From: an uncultured Allobosea sp.
Lineage (GTDB): Bacteria; Pseudomonadota; Alphaproteobacteria; Rhizobiales; Beijerinckiaceae
Assembly (NCBI RefSeq): GCF_945956895.1
Contig: NZ_CAMFJF010000014.1
Span: 40,341-104,340 of the forward strand
Direction: 5' to 3'
DNA length: 64,000 nucleotides
The notes under the pieces are model-generated. The model was not told the DNA's origin. It ran no database searches and saw nothing but the letters and a program-made list of their open reading frames with translations. The position numbers and the translations under genes were made by a program. Each line of letters begins with the position of its first letter. Position 1 is the first letter of the stretch. Shown piece after piece: positions 36,309 to 45,162 of the stretch.

Positions 36309-36327
36309 CGGGCCCGGAAAGGGCCCG
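36309..36327 (-). terminator. GC-rich hairpin in the leader of the DUF1993 gene
   Basis: CGGGCCC (36309-36315) pairs with GGGCCCG (36321-36327); on the minus strand it is followed by TTGTTGTTT. It lies about 21 bases before the DUF1993 start, so it could stop read-through from efp or act as an attenuator. Confidence 0.5.
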
Positions 36328-36472
36328 CTGCGTAAAGCTATAGAGGAGAATTTTCTGCTGCGCTCTGCACACAAGAGGTTGTCGGCAATGCGCTGCGGAG
36401 AGGCAAGTGGCGGTGCTTTCGAGAACCGGAGCGGAGCGTACTTCAGTACGTGAGCGCCGGAAGTGCAGAAAG

Positions 36473-36508
36473 CGCCGTCAGTCGACCGCCGCAGCAGCGT
36501 TGACGGCG
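36473..36508 (-). terminator. Candidate terminator after efp
   Basis: CGCCGTCA (36473-36480) and TGACGGCG (36501-36508) form an 8-bp stem enclosing a second GC-rich fold, just past the efp stop (36519). On the minus strand the stem is followed by CTTTCTG. Confidence 0.5.
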
Positions 36509-36518
36509 GCTTCTTGGA

Positions 36519-37088
36519 TCAGTCCTTCGCGCGCTCGACATAGGAGCCGTCGGCCGTCATCACGACGATGCGGGTGCCGACGCCGACATGCGGCGGCACG
36601 GCGCTGCGCACGCCGTTCGACAGGATCGCCGGCTTGTAGGAGGAGGAGGCCGTCTGGCCCTTGGTCACCGGCTCGGTCTCGGCGACTTCGAGCGTGACGC
36701 GCTGCGGCAGCTCGATCGCAACGGCCTTGTCCTCGAAGACCGAGAGCGAGACCTTCATGTTCTCCTGGAGATAGGGAGCAGCGTCGCCGATCACGTCCTT
36801 ATCGACATGGATCTGGTCGTAGGTCTCCGGGTTCATGAAGACGTACTGCTCGCCGTCCTGGTAGAGATAGGTGAAGTCGCGATCCTCGACATAGGCGCGC
36901 TCGACCTGCTCGGTCGTCTTGTAGCGCTGCGTCATCTTGGTGCCGTCGGAGATGCGGCGCATGTCGATCTGCGTCGTCGGGGTGCCCTTGCCGGGGAAGA
37001 AGCTCTCGGCCGAGATGACGGTGCAGAGATGGCCGTCGAGCTCGAGGACGTTGCCCTTGCGGACGGAAGAGGCGATGACCTTGACCAC
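36519..37088 (-). CDS. efp: Elongation factor P
   Basis: EF-P binds ribosomes stalled at consecutive prolines and restores peptide bond formation. 189 residues, full length. The modified tip lysine is present as Lys34 in SFFPGKGTP, the form that is beta-lysylated by EpmA with EpmB, both encoded divergently next door. The remaining OB domains are intact ([36 protein letters not shown]). The intergenic space to epmA holds a family B palindrome that may influence both promoters. Confidence 0.97.
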   Translation of the reverse strand: MVKVIASSVRKGNVLELDGHLCTVISAESFFPGKGTPTTQIDMRRISDGTKMTQRYKTTEQVERAYVEDRDFTYLYQDGEQYVFMNPETYDQIHVDKDVIGDAAPYLQENMKVSLSVFEDKAVAIELPQRVTLEVAETEPVTKGQTASSSYKPAILSNGVRSAVPPHVGVGTRIVVMTADGSYVERAKD

Positions 37089-37139
37089 GTGAATGTCCTT
37101 GCTGGTGCGCGGCGTTCCCCCGCGCCAAATCTAAAATTC

Positions 37140-37190
37140 AGAGCATCGCTCTCGCGAAAAACCGGTTCCCACTTTTTCGCGCGATGCTCT
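37140..37190. repeat. Family B palindrome between efp and epmA
   Basis: AGAGCATCGC (37140-37149) is inverted exactly as GCGATGCTCT (37181-37190). Inside are GCGAAAAACCGGTTCCCAC and TTTTTCGC, matching the inner words of other family B copies. It occupies the shared upstream region of two divergent genes. Confidence 0.75.
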
Positions 37191-37268
37191 ATGCGAATTC
37201 TGTCGCCGCGCAACTACCGCATTCGCGCGCGAAACGAAAGCTTTCCGACGCATTCGACGCGAGATTCG

Positions 37269-38333
37269 ATGAGTTCATCCCCGACGCCGTTCTGGCGGCC
37301 CGATATCCATGCCGACCGCCGCCCGGCCCTGCTGGCGCGCGGGCGGATCAAGACGGCGCTGCGCCGCTGGTTCGAGGCCCGCGACTTCACCGAGGTCGAG
37401 GCGGCGATCCTGCAGCTCTCGCCCGGCAACGAGACGCATCTGCACGGCTTCGGCACGACGCTGATCGACAATGCCGCAGAGCCGCATCCCTATTACCTGC
37501 ATACCTCGCCGGAGTTCGCCGCCAAGAAGCTGCTGGCGGCCGGGGAGACCCGCATCTTCGATTTCGCCCGCGTCTTCCGCAATCGCGAGCGCACGGCGCT
37601 GCACCATCCCGAATTCACGATGCTGGAATGGTATCGCGCCGGCGAGGACTACGAGGCGCTGATGCAGGATTGCGCGGCGTTGCTGGCCGAGGCTGCCCGC
37701 GCCGCCGGCGCCACGACGTTGCGCTGGCGCGGCATCGAGGCCGATCCCTTCGCCGAGCCCGAGCGATTGACGCTGCACGACGCCTTCGCCCGCCATGCCG
37801 GGATCGACCTGCTCGCGACCGTCTCGCCCGACGGCAAGACAGACCGGGCATCGCTGGCAGTACAGGCCATCGCCGCCGGCATCCGCCTGGCCGAGGACGA
37901 TAGCTGGTCCGACATCTTCAGCCGCGTGCTCTCGGAGCGCATCGAGCCGCATCTCGGCCGCGGCCGCGCCACGATCCTCTGCGAATACCCGATCAGCGAG
38001 GCGGCGCTCGCGCGGCCCAAGCCCGGCGACCCGCGCGTGGCCGAGCGCTTCGAGTTCTATGCCTGCGGCGTCGAGCTCGCCAATGCCTTCGGCGAACTCA
38101 CCGACCCGGCCGAGCAGCGCCGTCGCTTCGAAGCGGACATGGACGAGAAGGAGCGCATCTATGGCGAGCGCTATCCTGTCGACGAGGATTTCCTGGAAGC
38201 GCTGGCGCTGATGCCGGCGGCGTCCGGCATAGCGCTCGGCTTCGACCGGCTCGTCATGCTCTGCGTGGGCGCGCGCCGGATCGAGGATGTGCTCTGGACG
38301 CCGGTCGCGGAACCGGGCAGGGGATGGGCATGA
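37269..38333 (+). CDS. epmA: EF-P--(R)-beta-lysine ligase EpmA
   Basis: Attaches (R)-beta-lysine to Lys34 of EF-P; it is a class II lysyl-tRNA synthetase homologue without the anticodon-binding domain. 354 residues from the ATG at 37269. Class II motif 1 and 2 regions are seen in RRWFEARDFTEVEAAILQ, YYLHTSPEFAAKKLL and ARVFRNRERTALHHPEFTMLEW, and motif 3 in GIALGFDRLVMLCVG. The frame stays open far upstream over efp antisense, but that is not coding. It overlaps epmB by four bases (ATGA) and faces efp. Confidence 0.95.
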   Translation: MSSSPTPFWRPDIHADRRPALLARGRIKTALRRWFEARDFTEVEAAILQLSPGNETHLHGFGTTLIDNAAEPHPYYLHTSPEFAAKKLLAAGETRIFDFARVFRNRERTALHHPEFTMLEWYRAGEDYEALMQDCAALLAEAARAAGATTLRWRGIEADPFAEPERLTLHDAFARHAGIDLLATVSPDGKTDRASLAVQAIAAGIRLAEDDSWSDIFSRVLSERIEPHLGRGRATILCEYPISEAALARPKPGDPRVAERFEFYACGVELANAFGELTDPAEQRRRFEADMDEKERIYGERYPVDEDFLEALALMPAASGIALGFDRLVMLCVGARRIEDVLWTPVAEPGRGWA

Positions 38334-39397
38334 CCGTTCACCAGCCCCCCGGAGGCCAGCCGCTGCGCAGCATCGACGCGCTCGTGGAGGCCGGCCTGAC
38401 CGCGCCCGCGCGCCGCGACGCCTTGCAGAAGGTGGCGGAACGCTATGCCGTCTCGGTGACGCCGGCCATCGCCGGGCTGATCGATCCGACTGATCCAGTT
38501 GATCCCATCGCGCGCCAGTTCATTCCCGATACGGCCGAACTGGTGACGCTGGCACAGGAACTCGCCGATCCGATCGGCGACGATGCTCATTCGCCGGTCG
38601 AGGGCGTGGTCCATCGCTATCCTGACCGCGCGCTGCTGAAGCTCGTCCATGCCTGCCCGGTCTATTGCCGCTTCTGCTTCCGGCGCGAGATGGTCGGCCC
38701 CGGTGGCGATGCTTTGACCGGCGCCAAGCTCGACGCCGCGCTCGCCTATCTCGCCTCCCGTCCCGAGATTTGGGAAGTGATCATGACCGGCGGCGATCCC
38801 TTTATCCTCTCCGCTCGCCGCGTGCGTGAGGTCGCGAAGCGCCTGGCCGCGATCCCGCATATCAAGGTCGCGCGCTGGCATACCCGCGTGCCCGTCGTCG
38901 ATCCCGGCCGGATCACGCCGGATTATGCGAGGGCGCTGCGCATCCCCGGCAAGGCGAGCTATATTGCGATCCACGCCAACCATCCGCGCGAGTTCACCGA
39001 TGACGCCCGTGCTGCGATCGCGACGCTGGCCGATGCCGGCCATGTGCTGCTGAGCCAGTCCGTCCTGCTCAGGGGTATCAACGCCGATGTCGAGACGCTC
39101 GGTGCCCTGATGCGCGCCTTCGTCGAGAACCGCATCAAGCCCTATTACCTGCACCATCCCGATCTCGCGCCCGGCACCTCGCATTTCCGGCTGACGCTGG
39201 AAGAAGGGCAGGCGCTGGTCAAAAGCCTGCGCGGCAACCTTTCCGGGCTGTGCCAGCCGACCTATATCCTCGACATCCCCGGCGGTGCCGGCAAGATTCC
39301 GGTCGGCCCTGCCTTCCTTTCCGGTTGCGAGACGCCCGGCGTGGAAGCGGTCGCCGAAGACCGTCACGGCAGGCAGCATCGCTACCCGCCGGCCTGA
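38330..39397 (+). CDS. epmB: EF-P beta-lysylation enzyme EpmB (radical SAM lysine 2,3-aminomutase)
   Basis: Converts L-alpha-lysine to (R)-beta-lysine for EF-P modification. 355 residues from the ATG at 38330, whose ATGA overlaps the epmA stop with AGGGG upstream. The radical-SAM cluster motif is HACPVYCRFCFRR (Cys109, Cys113, Cys116). Conserved downstream elements include EVIMTGGDPFILS, VARWHTRVPVVDPGRIT, HPREFTDDA, LLSQSVLLRGIN and PYYLHHPDLAPGTSHFR. It forms an operon with epmA and probably with the DsbA-family gene 15 bases later. Confidence 0.95.
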   Translation: MTVHQPPGGQPLRSIDALVEAGLTAPARRDALQKVAERYAVSVTPAIAGLIDPTDPVDPIARQFIPDTAELVTLAQELADPIGDDAHSPVEGVVHRYPDRALLKLVHACPVYCRFCFRREMVGPGGDALTGAKLDAALAYLASRPEIWEVIMTGGDPFILSARRVREVAKRLAAIPHIKVARWHTRVPVVDPGRITPDYARALRIPGKASYIAIHANHPREFTDDARAAIATLADAGHVLLSQSVLLRGINADVETLGALMRAFVENRIKPYYLHHPDLAPGTSHFRLTLEEGQALVKSLRGNLSGLCQPTYILDIPGGAGKIPVGPAFLSGCETPGVEAVAEDRHGRQHRYPPA

Positions 39398-39412
39398 GAC
39401 AAGGACATTGAT

Positions 39413-40075
39413 ATGCAGGACAAGCTGCCGCTCGCGATCGTCTCCGACATCGCCTGCCCCTGGTGCTTCATCGGCAAGACGCGGCTGGAGACGGCGCTGG
39501 AGCGCTACGGCCTGAACGAGCGCTTCGCCATCACCTGGCTGCCCTATGAGCTGAATCCGGAAATGCCTGAAGAAGGCATGGACCGCACGCAATATCTCGA
39601 AGGCAAGTTCGGCCCCGGCAAGCGCAAGGAGATCGAGGTCCGGCTGTCGGAGGCGGCGCTGGAGAGCGGCGTGACCTTCAACTGGGCGAAGGTGACGCGC
39701 AGCGTCAACACCCGCATGGCCCATATGCTGGTCGCGGCCGCCTCGACCGTGCAGCGCGGCGGGGACATGACCGCCGCCCTGTTCAAGGCCTATTGGCAGG
39801 ACGGGCGCGATATCGGCGATCTCGAGACGCTGGTCCAGATCGCGGTCGAGCAGGGTTTTGACGAGCAGGCCGCTCGTGACGAACTCGCCAATGACGAATT
39901 GCGCGAGACGGTGATCGGGCTGGAGGATCACGCCCGCAAGGTCGGCGTCACCGGCGTGCCCTTCTTCATCGTCGACGGCAAGCTCGCCGTTTCGGGCGCG
40001 CAGCCGCCGGAAGTATGGGCCCAGGTCTTCCAGCAGGTTTTCGCGACGCAGGCGCCGCAGGAGTCGCAGTTCTGA
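39413..40075 (+). CDS. DsbA family (FrnE-like) oxidoreductase
   Basis: A 220-residue thioredoxin-fold protein without a signal peptide, so probably cytoplasmic. The redox motif CPWC (Cys15, Cys18) follows the first strand (AIVSDIACPWCFIG), and the cis-proline region is GVTGVPFFIVDGKLAVSGAQ. A helical insertion lies between them, as in FrnE and 2-hydroxychromene-2-carboxylate isomerase relatives. A role in disulfide exchange or a glutathione-dependent isomerisation is possible. It lies 15 bases after epmB, so it may be cotranscribed with the EF-P modification genes. Confidence 0.92.
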   Translation: MQDKLPLAIVSDIACPWCFIGKTRLETALERYGLNERFAITWLPYELNPEMPEEGMDRTQYLEGKFGPGKRKEIEVRLSEAALESGVTFNWAKVTRSVNTRMAHMLVAAASTVQRGGDMTAALFKAYWQDGRDIGDLETLVQIAVEQGFDEQAARDELANDELRETVIGLEDHARKVGVTGVPFFIVDGKLAVSGAQPPEVWAQVFQQVFATQAPQESQF

Positions 40076-40105
40076 GGCGAGGCGGGGGCGGAACCGCCTA
40101 CCGTC

Positions 40106-40196
40106 GTCATGCCCGGGCTTGACCCGGGCATCTCGGAAACCAGCCCTTCTCCTCACGAGATTCTCGGGTCGATGCTTCGCTTCGCCCAAGAATGAC
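40106..40196. repeat. Family A variant repeat (DsbA-TSUP)
   Basis: Begins GTCATGCCCGGGCTTGACCC with GGGCATC and ends CCAAGAATGAC. The first half is a self-complementary arm closely related to the copy at 32161. It lies between two convergent genes, where it could serve as a bidirectional barrier. Confidence 0.7.
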
Positions 40197-40223
40197 GGCT
40201 TGGTCGCCGCAAGGCTGCAGGTT

Positions 40224-40988
40224 TCAGAAGCCGAGCATGTGGGTGACGGCCGGCGCGCCGAGCGAGACGCCCGACAGGAACAACAGCAGGAACACGACCT
40301 GCCGCATCACGGCCTGCGTGAGCGGCGGCGGATAGCGCCGCGCCAGATGTGTGCCCAGCATCACCGCCGGAATGGCGAAGAGCCCTGACAGCGTCGATGG
40401 CGCGGGGATCTGGCCGGTGGCGACGACCAGCCCCGTGCGGAACAGGGCGTTCAGCGCGAAGATCGTGACCAGCGTTTCCCTGACCACGACGAGCGGCATC
40501 GGCTGGCGATAGAAGTGGTAAACGAGTGGCGGGCCGGCAGTGGAGAACATGCCGCCCATGATGCCCGCGATGCTGCCGAAGAACAGGAAGCTCGGCGCTT
40601 CCGAGGGGCGCTTGAGCGGCTCGGGCTTGCGGGCGAGCTGCAGGCTGGAGATGATGATCACGAAGCCGAGCGCCAGCCTGAGCCAGTCGGCCCGGCTCGC
40701 GGCGAGCCATCCCAGCAGATGGAAGCCGATGAACAGGAAAGGCCAGCTCGCGATCAGCACCAACCCGAACTTGCGCCAGTCGACATCGCGCCAGCCCTTG
40801 AGCAGCATCTGCGTCGCGTTGACCAGTGTGAGAATACTGACGAGCATCGCCGCATCCGGCAGCGAGAGCAGCCCGGTCAGGCCGACGCCGCCCATCGTGA
40901 TCAGCCCGAAGGCGAAGCCGGTCAGCGTCTGGACATAGGCCGCCATGCCGGTCAGCAGCAGGAACCCGATCAGGGCGGCCAAGGACAT
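40224..40988 (-). CDS. TSUP (TauE/SafE) family membrane transporter
   Basis: A 254-residue integral membrane protein with about eight hydrophobic segments in two repeats. Typical family signals are AYVQTLTGFAFGLITMGGVGL in the first half and IAGIMGGMFSTAGPPLVYHF, the G-G-x-x-x-x-x-x-G-P-P loop of TauE/SafE exporters, in the second. Members move sulfite, sulfoacetate or other small organic anions. There is no neighbouring sulfur gene to fix the substrate. It is convergent with the DsbA-family gene. Confidence 0.9.
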   Translation of the reverse strand: MSLAALIGFLLLTGMAAYVQTLTGFAFGLITMGGVGLTGLLSLPDAAMLVSILTLVNATQMLLKGWRDVDWRKFGLVLIASWPFLFIGFHLLGWLAASRADWLRLALGFVIIISSLQLARKPEPLKRPSEAPSFLFFGSIAGIMGGMFSTAGPPLVYHFYRQPMPLVVVRETLVTIFALNALFRTGLVVATGQIPAPSTLSGLFAIPAVMLGTHLARRYPPPLTQAVMRQVVFLLLFLSGVSLGAPAVTHMLGF

Positions 40989-41167
40989 CGTCGGCGTCTC
41001 CGGAAGAACGGAGCGTGAGGCCTAGAGGATTGGCCTGAGGGCGGGAACAGATTTGTTGGCAAGGCATCGATGCGTAGAAGGATGTCCTACGCATCGTAGC
41101 TGCCGTTCTCGCGCTTGCATCCTCCTTCGAATCGTGCGCCTTCCCTCGAAACTCAGGGAGCCGGTTG

Positions 41168-41875
41168 ATGAACCAGAAGATCAACGATGTCCGCGACCGC
41201 CTGATCGTCGCCCTCGATGTGCCGACCGTATGGGATGCCTACCGCCTCGTCTCGACGCTGGGCGACGGCGTCACCTTCTACAAGATCGGCTACCGCCTCG
41301 CTTTCGCCGGCGGGCTCGACCTCGCGCGCCAGCTCGTTGCGGAGGGCAAGAAGGTCTTCCTTGACCTCAAGCTGCACGACATCGGCAATACCGTGACCGA
41401 GGGCGTGGACTCGCTGACCAAGCTCGGCGTCACCTTCCTCACCGTCCATGCCTATCCGCAGACCATGCGCGGCGCGGTAGAGGGGCGCGGCGATGCCGCC
41501 CTCAAGCTGCTCGCGGTCACCGCGCTCACCTCCTATGACGATGGCGACCTGCGCGATGCCGGCTACGGGCTCGCGGTCCGCGATCTCGTGCGCCTGCGCG
41601 CCGAACAGGCCCGTACGGCCGGGATCGACGGCATCGTCTGCTCGGCCGCCGAGGCGGAAATCGTGCGCGAGGTGATCGGCAAGGACATGATCATCGTCAC
41701 GCCCGGCATCCGCCCCTCCGGCAGCGCGGCGGGCGATCAGAAGCGCACGCTCACGCCGGCCGAGGCGATCCGCATCGGCGCCGATCATCTCGTCGTCGGG
41801 CGTCCCATCATCCGCGCGGCAGACCCGCGTGCGGCGGCAGGCGCGGTCATGGACGAGATCGTCGCGGCTTCGTAA
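41168..41875 (+). CDS. pyrF: Orotidine 5'-phosphate decarboxylase
   Basis: The last enzyme of UMP biosynthesis, decarboxylating OMP. 235 residues from the ATG at 41168, with AGGGAG upstream (a TTG one codon earlier is in frame). The beginning LIVALDVPT and the catalytic [13 protein letters not shown] (the DxKxxD Lys and Asp charge network) are intact, as are the C-terminal IVTPGIRP and the phosphate-binding [11 protein letters not shown]. Type I alphaproteobacterial length. A family B palindrome follows, then two DUF1330 genes. Confidence 0.96.
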   Translation: MNQKINDVRDRLIVALDVPTVWDAYRLVSTLGDGVTFYKIGYRLAFAGGLDLARQLVAEGKKVFLDLKLHDIGNTVTEGVDSLTKLGVTFLTVHAYPQTMRGAVEGRGDAALKLLAVTALTSYDDGDLRDAGYGLAVRDLVRLRAEQARTAGIDGIVCSAAEAEIVREVIGKDMIIVTPGIRPSGSAAGDQKRTLTPAEAIRIGADHLVVGRPIIRAADPRAAAGAVMDEIVAAS

Positions 41876-41883
41876 GCTCCGGA

Positions 41884-41929
41884 GCATCGGACCGAAAAGT
41901 GGCTTCCACTTTTCGGATCAATCCGATGC
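41884..41929. repeat. Family B double palindrome downstream of pyrF
   Basis: The outer arms GCATCGGA (41884) and TCCGATGC (ending 41929) enclose an inner perfect hairpin CCGAAAAGTGG / CCACTTTTCGG (41892-41902 and 41906-41916) with a 3-base loop. It is the most regular family B copy. It may also terminate pyrF. Confidence 0.75.
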
Positions 41930-41977
41930 CCGGACAAAAGAATAGCCTCAGACCCGATTCAAACGACGGATAGCACC

Positions 41978-42265
41978 ATGCCCAAGGGATATGTCATCGG
42001 CCGCGCCAAGGTCTCCGACGCGACCAAGTGGGCGGGTTATGCCGCCAAGGCCTCCGAGGTCATGAAGATCTATGGCGGCACGCCGATCGTGCGCGGCGGG
42101 CAGATGACGGTGGGCGAGGGCGAAGGCCGCGCCCGCAACATCATCATCGAGTTCAACGACTTCGCCTCGGCGCGCGCCTACCTGTTCTCGCCTGAATATG
42201 CCGAGGCGCGGAAGCTGCGCGAAGGCGCCGGCGAGATTGATCTCGTCGCGGTGGAAGGGGCCTGA
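41978..42265 (+). CDS. DUF1330 family protein (first of a tandem pair)
   Basis: A 95-residue protein of the dimeric alpha/beta-barrel type. The DUF1330 pattern is KGYVIGRAKVSDATKWAGYA, then the G-x-x-x-x-R-G-G loop in YGGTPIVRGGQ and the C-terminal NIIIEFNDFASARAYLFSPEY. The function of the family is unknown. The neighbour 3 bases later is a homologue, so the pair comes from a tandem duplication and is surely cotranscribed. pyrF lies upstream across a palindrome. Confidence 0.88.
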   Translation: MPKGYVIGRAKVSDATKWAGYAAKASEVMKIYGGTPIVRGGQMTVGEGEGRARNIIIEFNDFASARAYLFSPEYAEARKLREGAGEIDLVAVEGA

Positions 42266-42268
42266 GCC

Positions 42269-42577
42269 GTGGCCAAGGGCTACTGGATCGCGCGGGTCGA
42301 CGTCGAGAACGCCGAGGCCTACGCCAAGTACCGCTCGCTCAATGCCGTGGCCTTCGCCAAATACGGGGCGAAGTTCCTTGTCCGCGGCGGCGAATACAAG
42401 CTCGCCCGCGGCGAGGGCCGCAAGCACAACGTCGTCATCGAGTTCAAGGACGAGGAGACGGCCCGTGCCTGCTACGCCTCGCCTGAATATCAGGAGGCGG
42501 TGAAGCATCTCAGCGCCGCCGGCCAGTCCGACCTCGTCATCATCGGCGGCTATGACGGCCCGCAGCCGGGCGAGTAG
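42269..42577 (+). CDS. DUF1330 family protein (second of a tandem pair)
   Basis: A 102-residue paralogue of the preceding gene, beginning at a GTG (42269). Shared words are KGYWIARVDVEN, KYGAKFLVRGGEYKLARGEGR, NVVIEFKDEETARACY and ASPEYQEAVKH. The two differ enough to have separate roles or to form a heterodimer; neither has recognisable catalytic residues beyond the family's conserved Arg-Gly-Gly loop. Confidence 0.87.
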   Translation: MAKGYWIARVDVENAEAYAKYRSLNAVAFAKYGAKFLVRGGEYKLARGEGRKHNVVIEFKDEETARACYASPEYQEAVKHLSAAGQSDLVIIGGYDGPQPGE

Positions 42578-42899
42578 ACGCCTGACCTGCGTGCCGTGTC
42601 ATCCCGGGTCTCCCTTTGGTCGCCCGGGACGACCTCGCGTTCTTGCCAAGAGCCGCAATTGGCGGATTGCCGCCCCGGCCGCCGCAATGCCGATCGCGAT
42701 GGAAGCGATCAGCGATAGGCAGCGCTTGCCTTTGCAGGCAGACTCCGTCGCACTGTCGTGGTCGTCTCCGCCATTTGGATGACGAAAGGCGCGCGAGAGC
42801 TCCCCTAGGTTCCCCCTGGTGATCTGGCGGAGGGGATAGCAGGCGTGCGAGCCGGGCAGGCGCGTGAATTCGTCCCAATCCAGTCCCGACGTCGATATT
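42578..42899. other. Spacer after the DUF1330 pair, with a short family A repeat at its left end
   Basis: A minimal family A copy is present at 42598-42633 (GTCATCCCGGG, then CGCCCGGGACGAC). The rest, to the convergent LuxR gene, shows on the minus strand a reading frame with a hydrophobic helix (CLSLIASIAIGIAAAGAAI) but no usable start codon, so I do not call a gene. Confidence 0.5.
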
Positions 42900-44039
42900 T
42901 CAGCGCGGGCGCAGGGGGAGCGCCGCGTTGCGCAGCAGTGAGACGAGCTGACTTTGCTGGCGCGTGTTCGTCTTCTGGAAGATGCGCGCCAGATGCGTGC
43001 GTGCGGTCGAGATCCGGACGCCCTGGGCTTCGGCCGCGTCCGTCACGGAGGAGCCGCTCGCGAGCGCGGAAGCGAATTTGGCTTCGGCGTCGGTGAGGTC
43101 GAAGAGCTGGCGCGCGCAGGCGACGAGATTGGTCGCCGTTTCCAGCCGCCGCAGCGCGATCAGCACCTTGCCTGCCGTATGTGCTTGTGCGGCGGAGGAG
43201 GGCGCCGGCATGGCGCAGGCCGAAAGCGAATGAGAACCGTCCTCGCCACGCAGGATCATGCTGGCCTGATGATGGGCGAGGGGGTCCTGCGCGCTCCGCA
43301 GCGTGTTTTCGACCAATTGCTTGAGCTGGCGCTGGTCGGCCGGCTGGCGTGCGAAGAGGCGGCCCTGGCGCAGGCCTATCGCACTGTCGGGGTCGGCAAG
43401 AATCTCGTCGGCGCCCTCGTTGGCGTAGGCGATCCGCATGTCCTGGTCGAGGATCGCGATGCCCATGGCGATCCGGTCGAGCGCGCCGCGCGCTTCGTCC
43501 CGCTGGATGGTTACCCGGCCGATATGGCGGCGCAATTCGATGACGCGGCGCAGCACCGGATAGAGCTTTTCGAGCAGGGCGACATCTTCGGCATCGAACC
43601 CTTCCTGCTCCCGGCCGCGCTGTACGTCGAAGAACCAGAAGGCTTGCCCGTTCTTGGCGAGCCGGCAGGCCATGCCGCCATACATGTCCTGCGGACGCAT
43701 CCATTCCTGCCAGACGCGCGTGCTACGCAAGGCCTCCGCGCCGAACACGTCGTGATCATGGTAGACGACGCCGAGCGGAATGTCGCGCAGCGCGTCGCCC
43801 ACCTCGACGAAGTCGGGGGCGAATTCGCCGAAACAGCGCTCCTGCAGTGCGGGGTCGGGATTGCTCGCATAAGACGCCCAGTCCTCGGGACTGGGGCCGA
43901 AACCCGCGAAGCAGGCTTTCGAGCCATTGAACAGCTGCCGCATCGTTTCCGCGGCGGTCTGCATCTGCTCCTCGTCCATCGCTCCGGCGAGCAGCCGGTC
44001 GATGGCGGACATGACGGCATCGACATCGGGGCGCGGCAT
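42900..44039 (-). CDS. LuxR-family transcriptional regulator with sensory N-terminus
   Basis: A 379-residue regulator. The C-terminal LuxR-type helix-turn-helix is LTDAEAKFASALASGSSVTD followed by AAEAQGVRISTARTHLARIF. The N-terminal 300 residues look like a GAF/PAS-type sensory part (LDRIAMGIAILDQDMRIAYA is a PAS-like opening). There is no receiver phosphorylation site, so it is a one-component regulator with unknown signal. Its helix-turn-helix resembles that of the regulator at 46132-46740. It lies beside the PfkB kinase on the same strand, downstream of it by 120 bases. Confidence 0.88.
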   Translation of the reverse strand: MPRPDVDAVMSAIDRLLAGAMDEEQMQTAAETMRQLFNGSKACFAGFGPSPEDWASYASNPDPALQERCFGEFAPDFVEVGDALRDIPLGVVYHDHDVFGAEALRSTRVWQEWMRPQDMYGGMACRLAKNGQAFWFFDVQRGREQEGFDAEDVALLEKLYPVLRRVIELRRHIGRVTIQRDEARGALDRIAMGIAILDQDMRIAYANEGADEILADPDSAIGLRQGRLFARQPADQRQLKQLVENTLRSAQDPLAHHQASMILRGEDGSHSLSACAMPAPSSAAQAHTAGKVLIALRRLETATNLVACARQLFDLTDAEAKFASALASGSSVTDAAEAQGVRISTARTHLARIFQKTNTRQQSQLVSLLRNAALPLRPR

Positions 44040-44159
44040 GAGACATCCCGGCTAGCCACGGAGGGCGCACGCATAGTGTGCTCTTTCGAAGTTACCAGCA
44101 TGGAGTACTCAGGAAAAGTCCAAAAGCATTCCAAACACTTTGACGGGTTCCTACCCGCT

Positions 44160-45101
44160 TTACCGGCCGCTCAAGGCCTCGATGGCGGCAAGCGTCGGCA
44201 GCGCGTCGAAGACGCCATGCCGGATGGTGGTCAGGGCACCGGCTGCGGCCGCATCGCGCAGCGCGTCCGGCAATGGCCGCCCCGCTGCCAGCCGGATGCC
44301 CAGCGTGGCGGCGAAGGCGTCGCCGGCCCCCAGCGAATCGACGGTTTCGACCCGAAATCCCTCCTGCATGACGGGAGCGGCGTCGGCCGCCACGGCCATG
44401 GCCCCGGCCGCGCCCCGGGTCAGGACGACGAACTGCGGCCCCTGTTTCAGCAGGGCGGGTCCGAACGCCTTTCCGAAGTGCTGCGGCTCGGCGGCTCCGT
44501 CCTCATCCCGGCCGAGCGCTGCCGCGAGGCTGCGGGCTTCGGTCTCGTTGACGACGAGGATCGAGGTCAGCGCCAGGATTGCCGCGGGGATCGCACGAAA
44601 GGGCGAGGGGTTGAGCAGGGTTGGAACACCCGCCTGCCGGGCCAAGGCGAAGGCCGCCTCGATCGGTGCATCGCCGATCTCGAACTGCGCGGTCACCAGC
44701 GCCGCCTTCGCGATGGCTGGTGCCCGCTGTCGGACATGCTCGGCCGAGAGGGCGAAGTTGGCGCCGGGAGCGATGGCAAGGCAGGTCTCGCCCCGCGCGT
44801 CCGTGAAGCCGATGCCGCTACCGGTGCTGCCCGTGAGCCGCAGCAGCATCGATTGCGGCAAGCCGGCCCGTTCGAGCGCGGGCAGGGCGAAGCTGGCGGC
44901 GAGGTCGTCGCCGACTGCGAGCAGGCCGTCGACCTCGGCGCCGAGGCGGCGCGCCATGATCGCCTGGTTCAGCCCCTTGCCGCCGGGCTCGATCGTCACG
45001 ATCTCGGCTGCCAGAGATTCCCCCGGCCGCGGGAAGCGGGAGACCTTCGCCGTGCAGGCGACGACGAAGCTCCCGAGCACGAAAACGGCTTTGCCGACCA
45101 T
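44160..45101 (-). CDS. PfkB-family carbohydrate kinase (ribokinase-like)
   Basis: A 313-residue sugar kinase of the ribokinase group. Typical parts: VLGSFVVACTAKVSRFPRPG at the N-terminus (the substrate-lid region), GGKGLNQAIMARRLGA (GGKGxNQA substrate motif), LNPSPF, NETEA, and the ATP-site SLGAGDAFAA (the D-x-x-G-A-G-D catalytic-Asp motif). Sugar specificity is not readable. It is encoded divergently from the GntR regulator, 61 bases apart, which is the usual arrangement for a regulator of its neighbour. Confidence 0.92.
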   Translation of the reverse strand: MVGKAVFVLGSFVVACTAKVSRFPRPGESLAAEIVTIEPGGKGLNQAIMARRLGAEVDGLLAVGDDLAASFALPALERAGLPQSMLLRLTGSTGSGIGFTDARGETCLAIAPGANFALSAEHVRQRAPAIAKAALVTAQFEIGDAPIEAAFALARQAGVPTLLNPSPFRAIPAAILALTSILVVNETEARSLAAALGRDEDGAAEPQHFGKAFGPALLKQGPQFVVLTRGAAGAMAVAADAAPVMQEGFRVETVDSLGAGDAFAATLGIRLAAGRPLPDALRDAAAAGALTTIRHGVFDALPTLAAIEALSGR

Positions 45102-45162
45102 GACAGTCTCCGGGGATTTGATTTTCCCATTCGCGAACTGCTACGCCGGTTGTGTCACGCTC

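Noticed and set aside
36588..37268. N-terminal extension of epmA by about 227 residues
   Set aside because: The extension is antisense to efp and crosses the shared promoter; EpmA homology begins after the ATG at 37269.
38171..40189. 672-residue open frame opposite epmB and the DsbA-family gene
   Set aside because: Antisense shadow; covers two real genes and a repeat.
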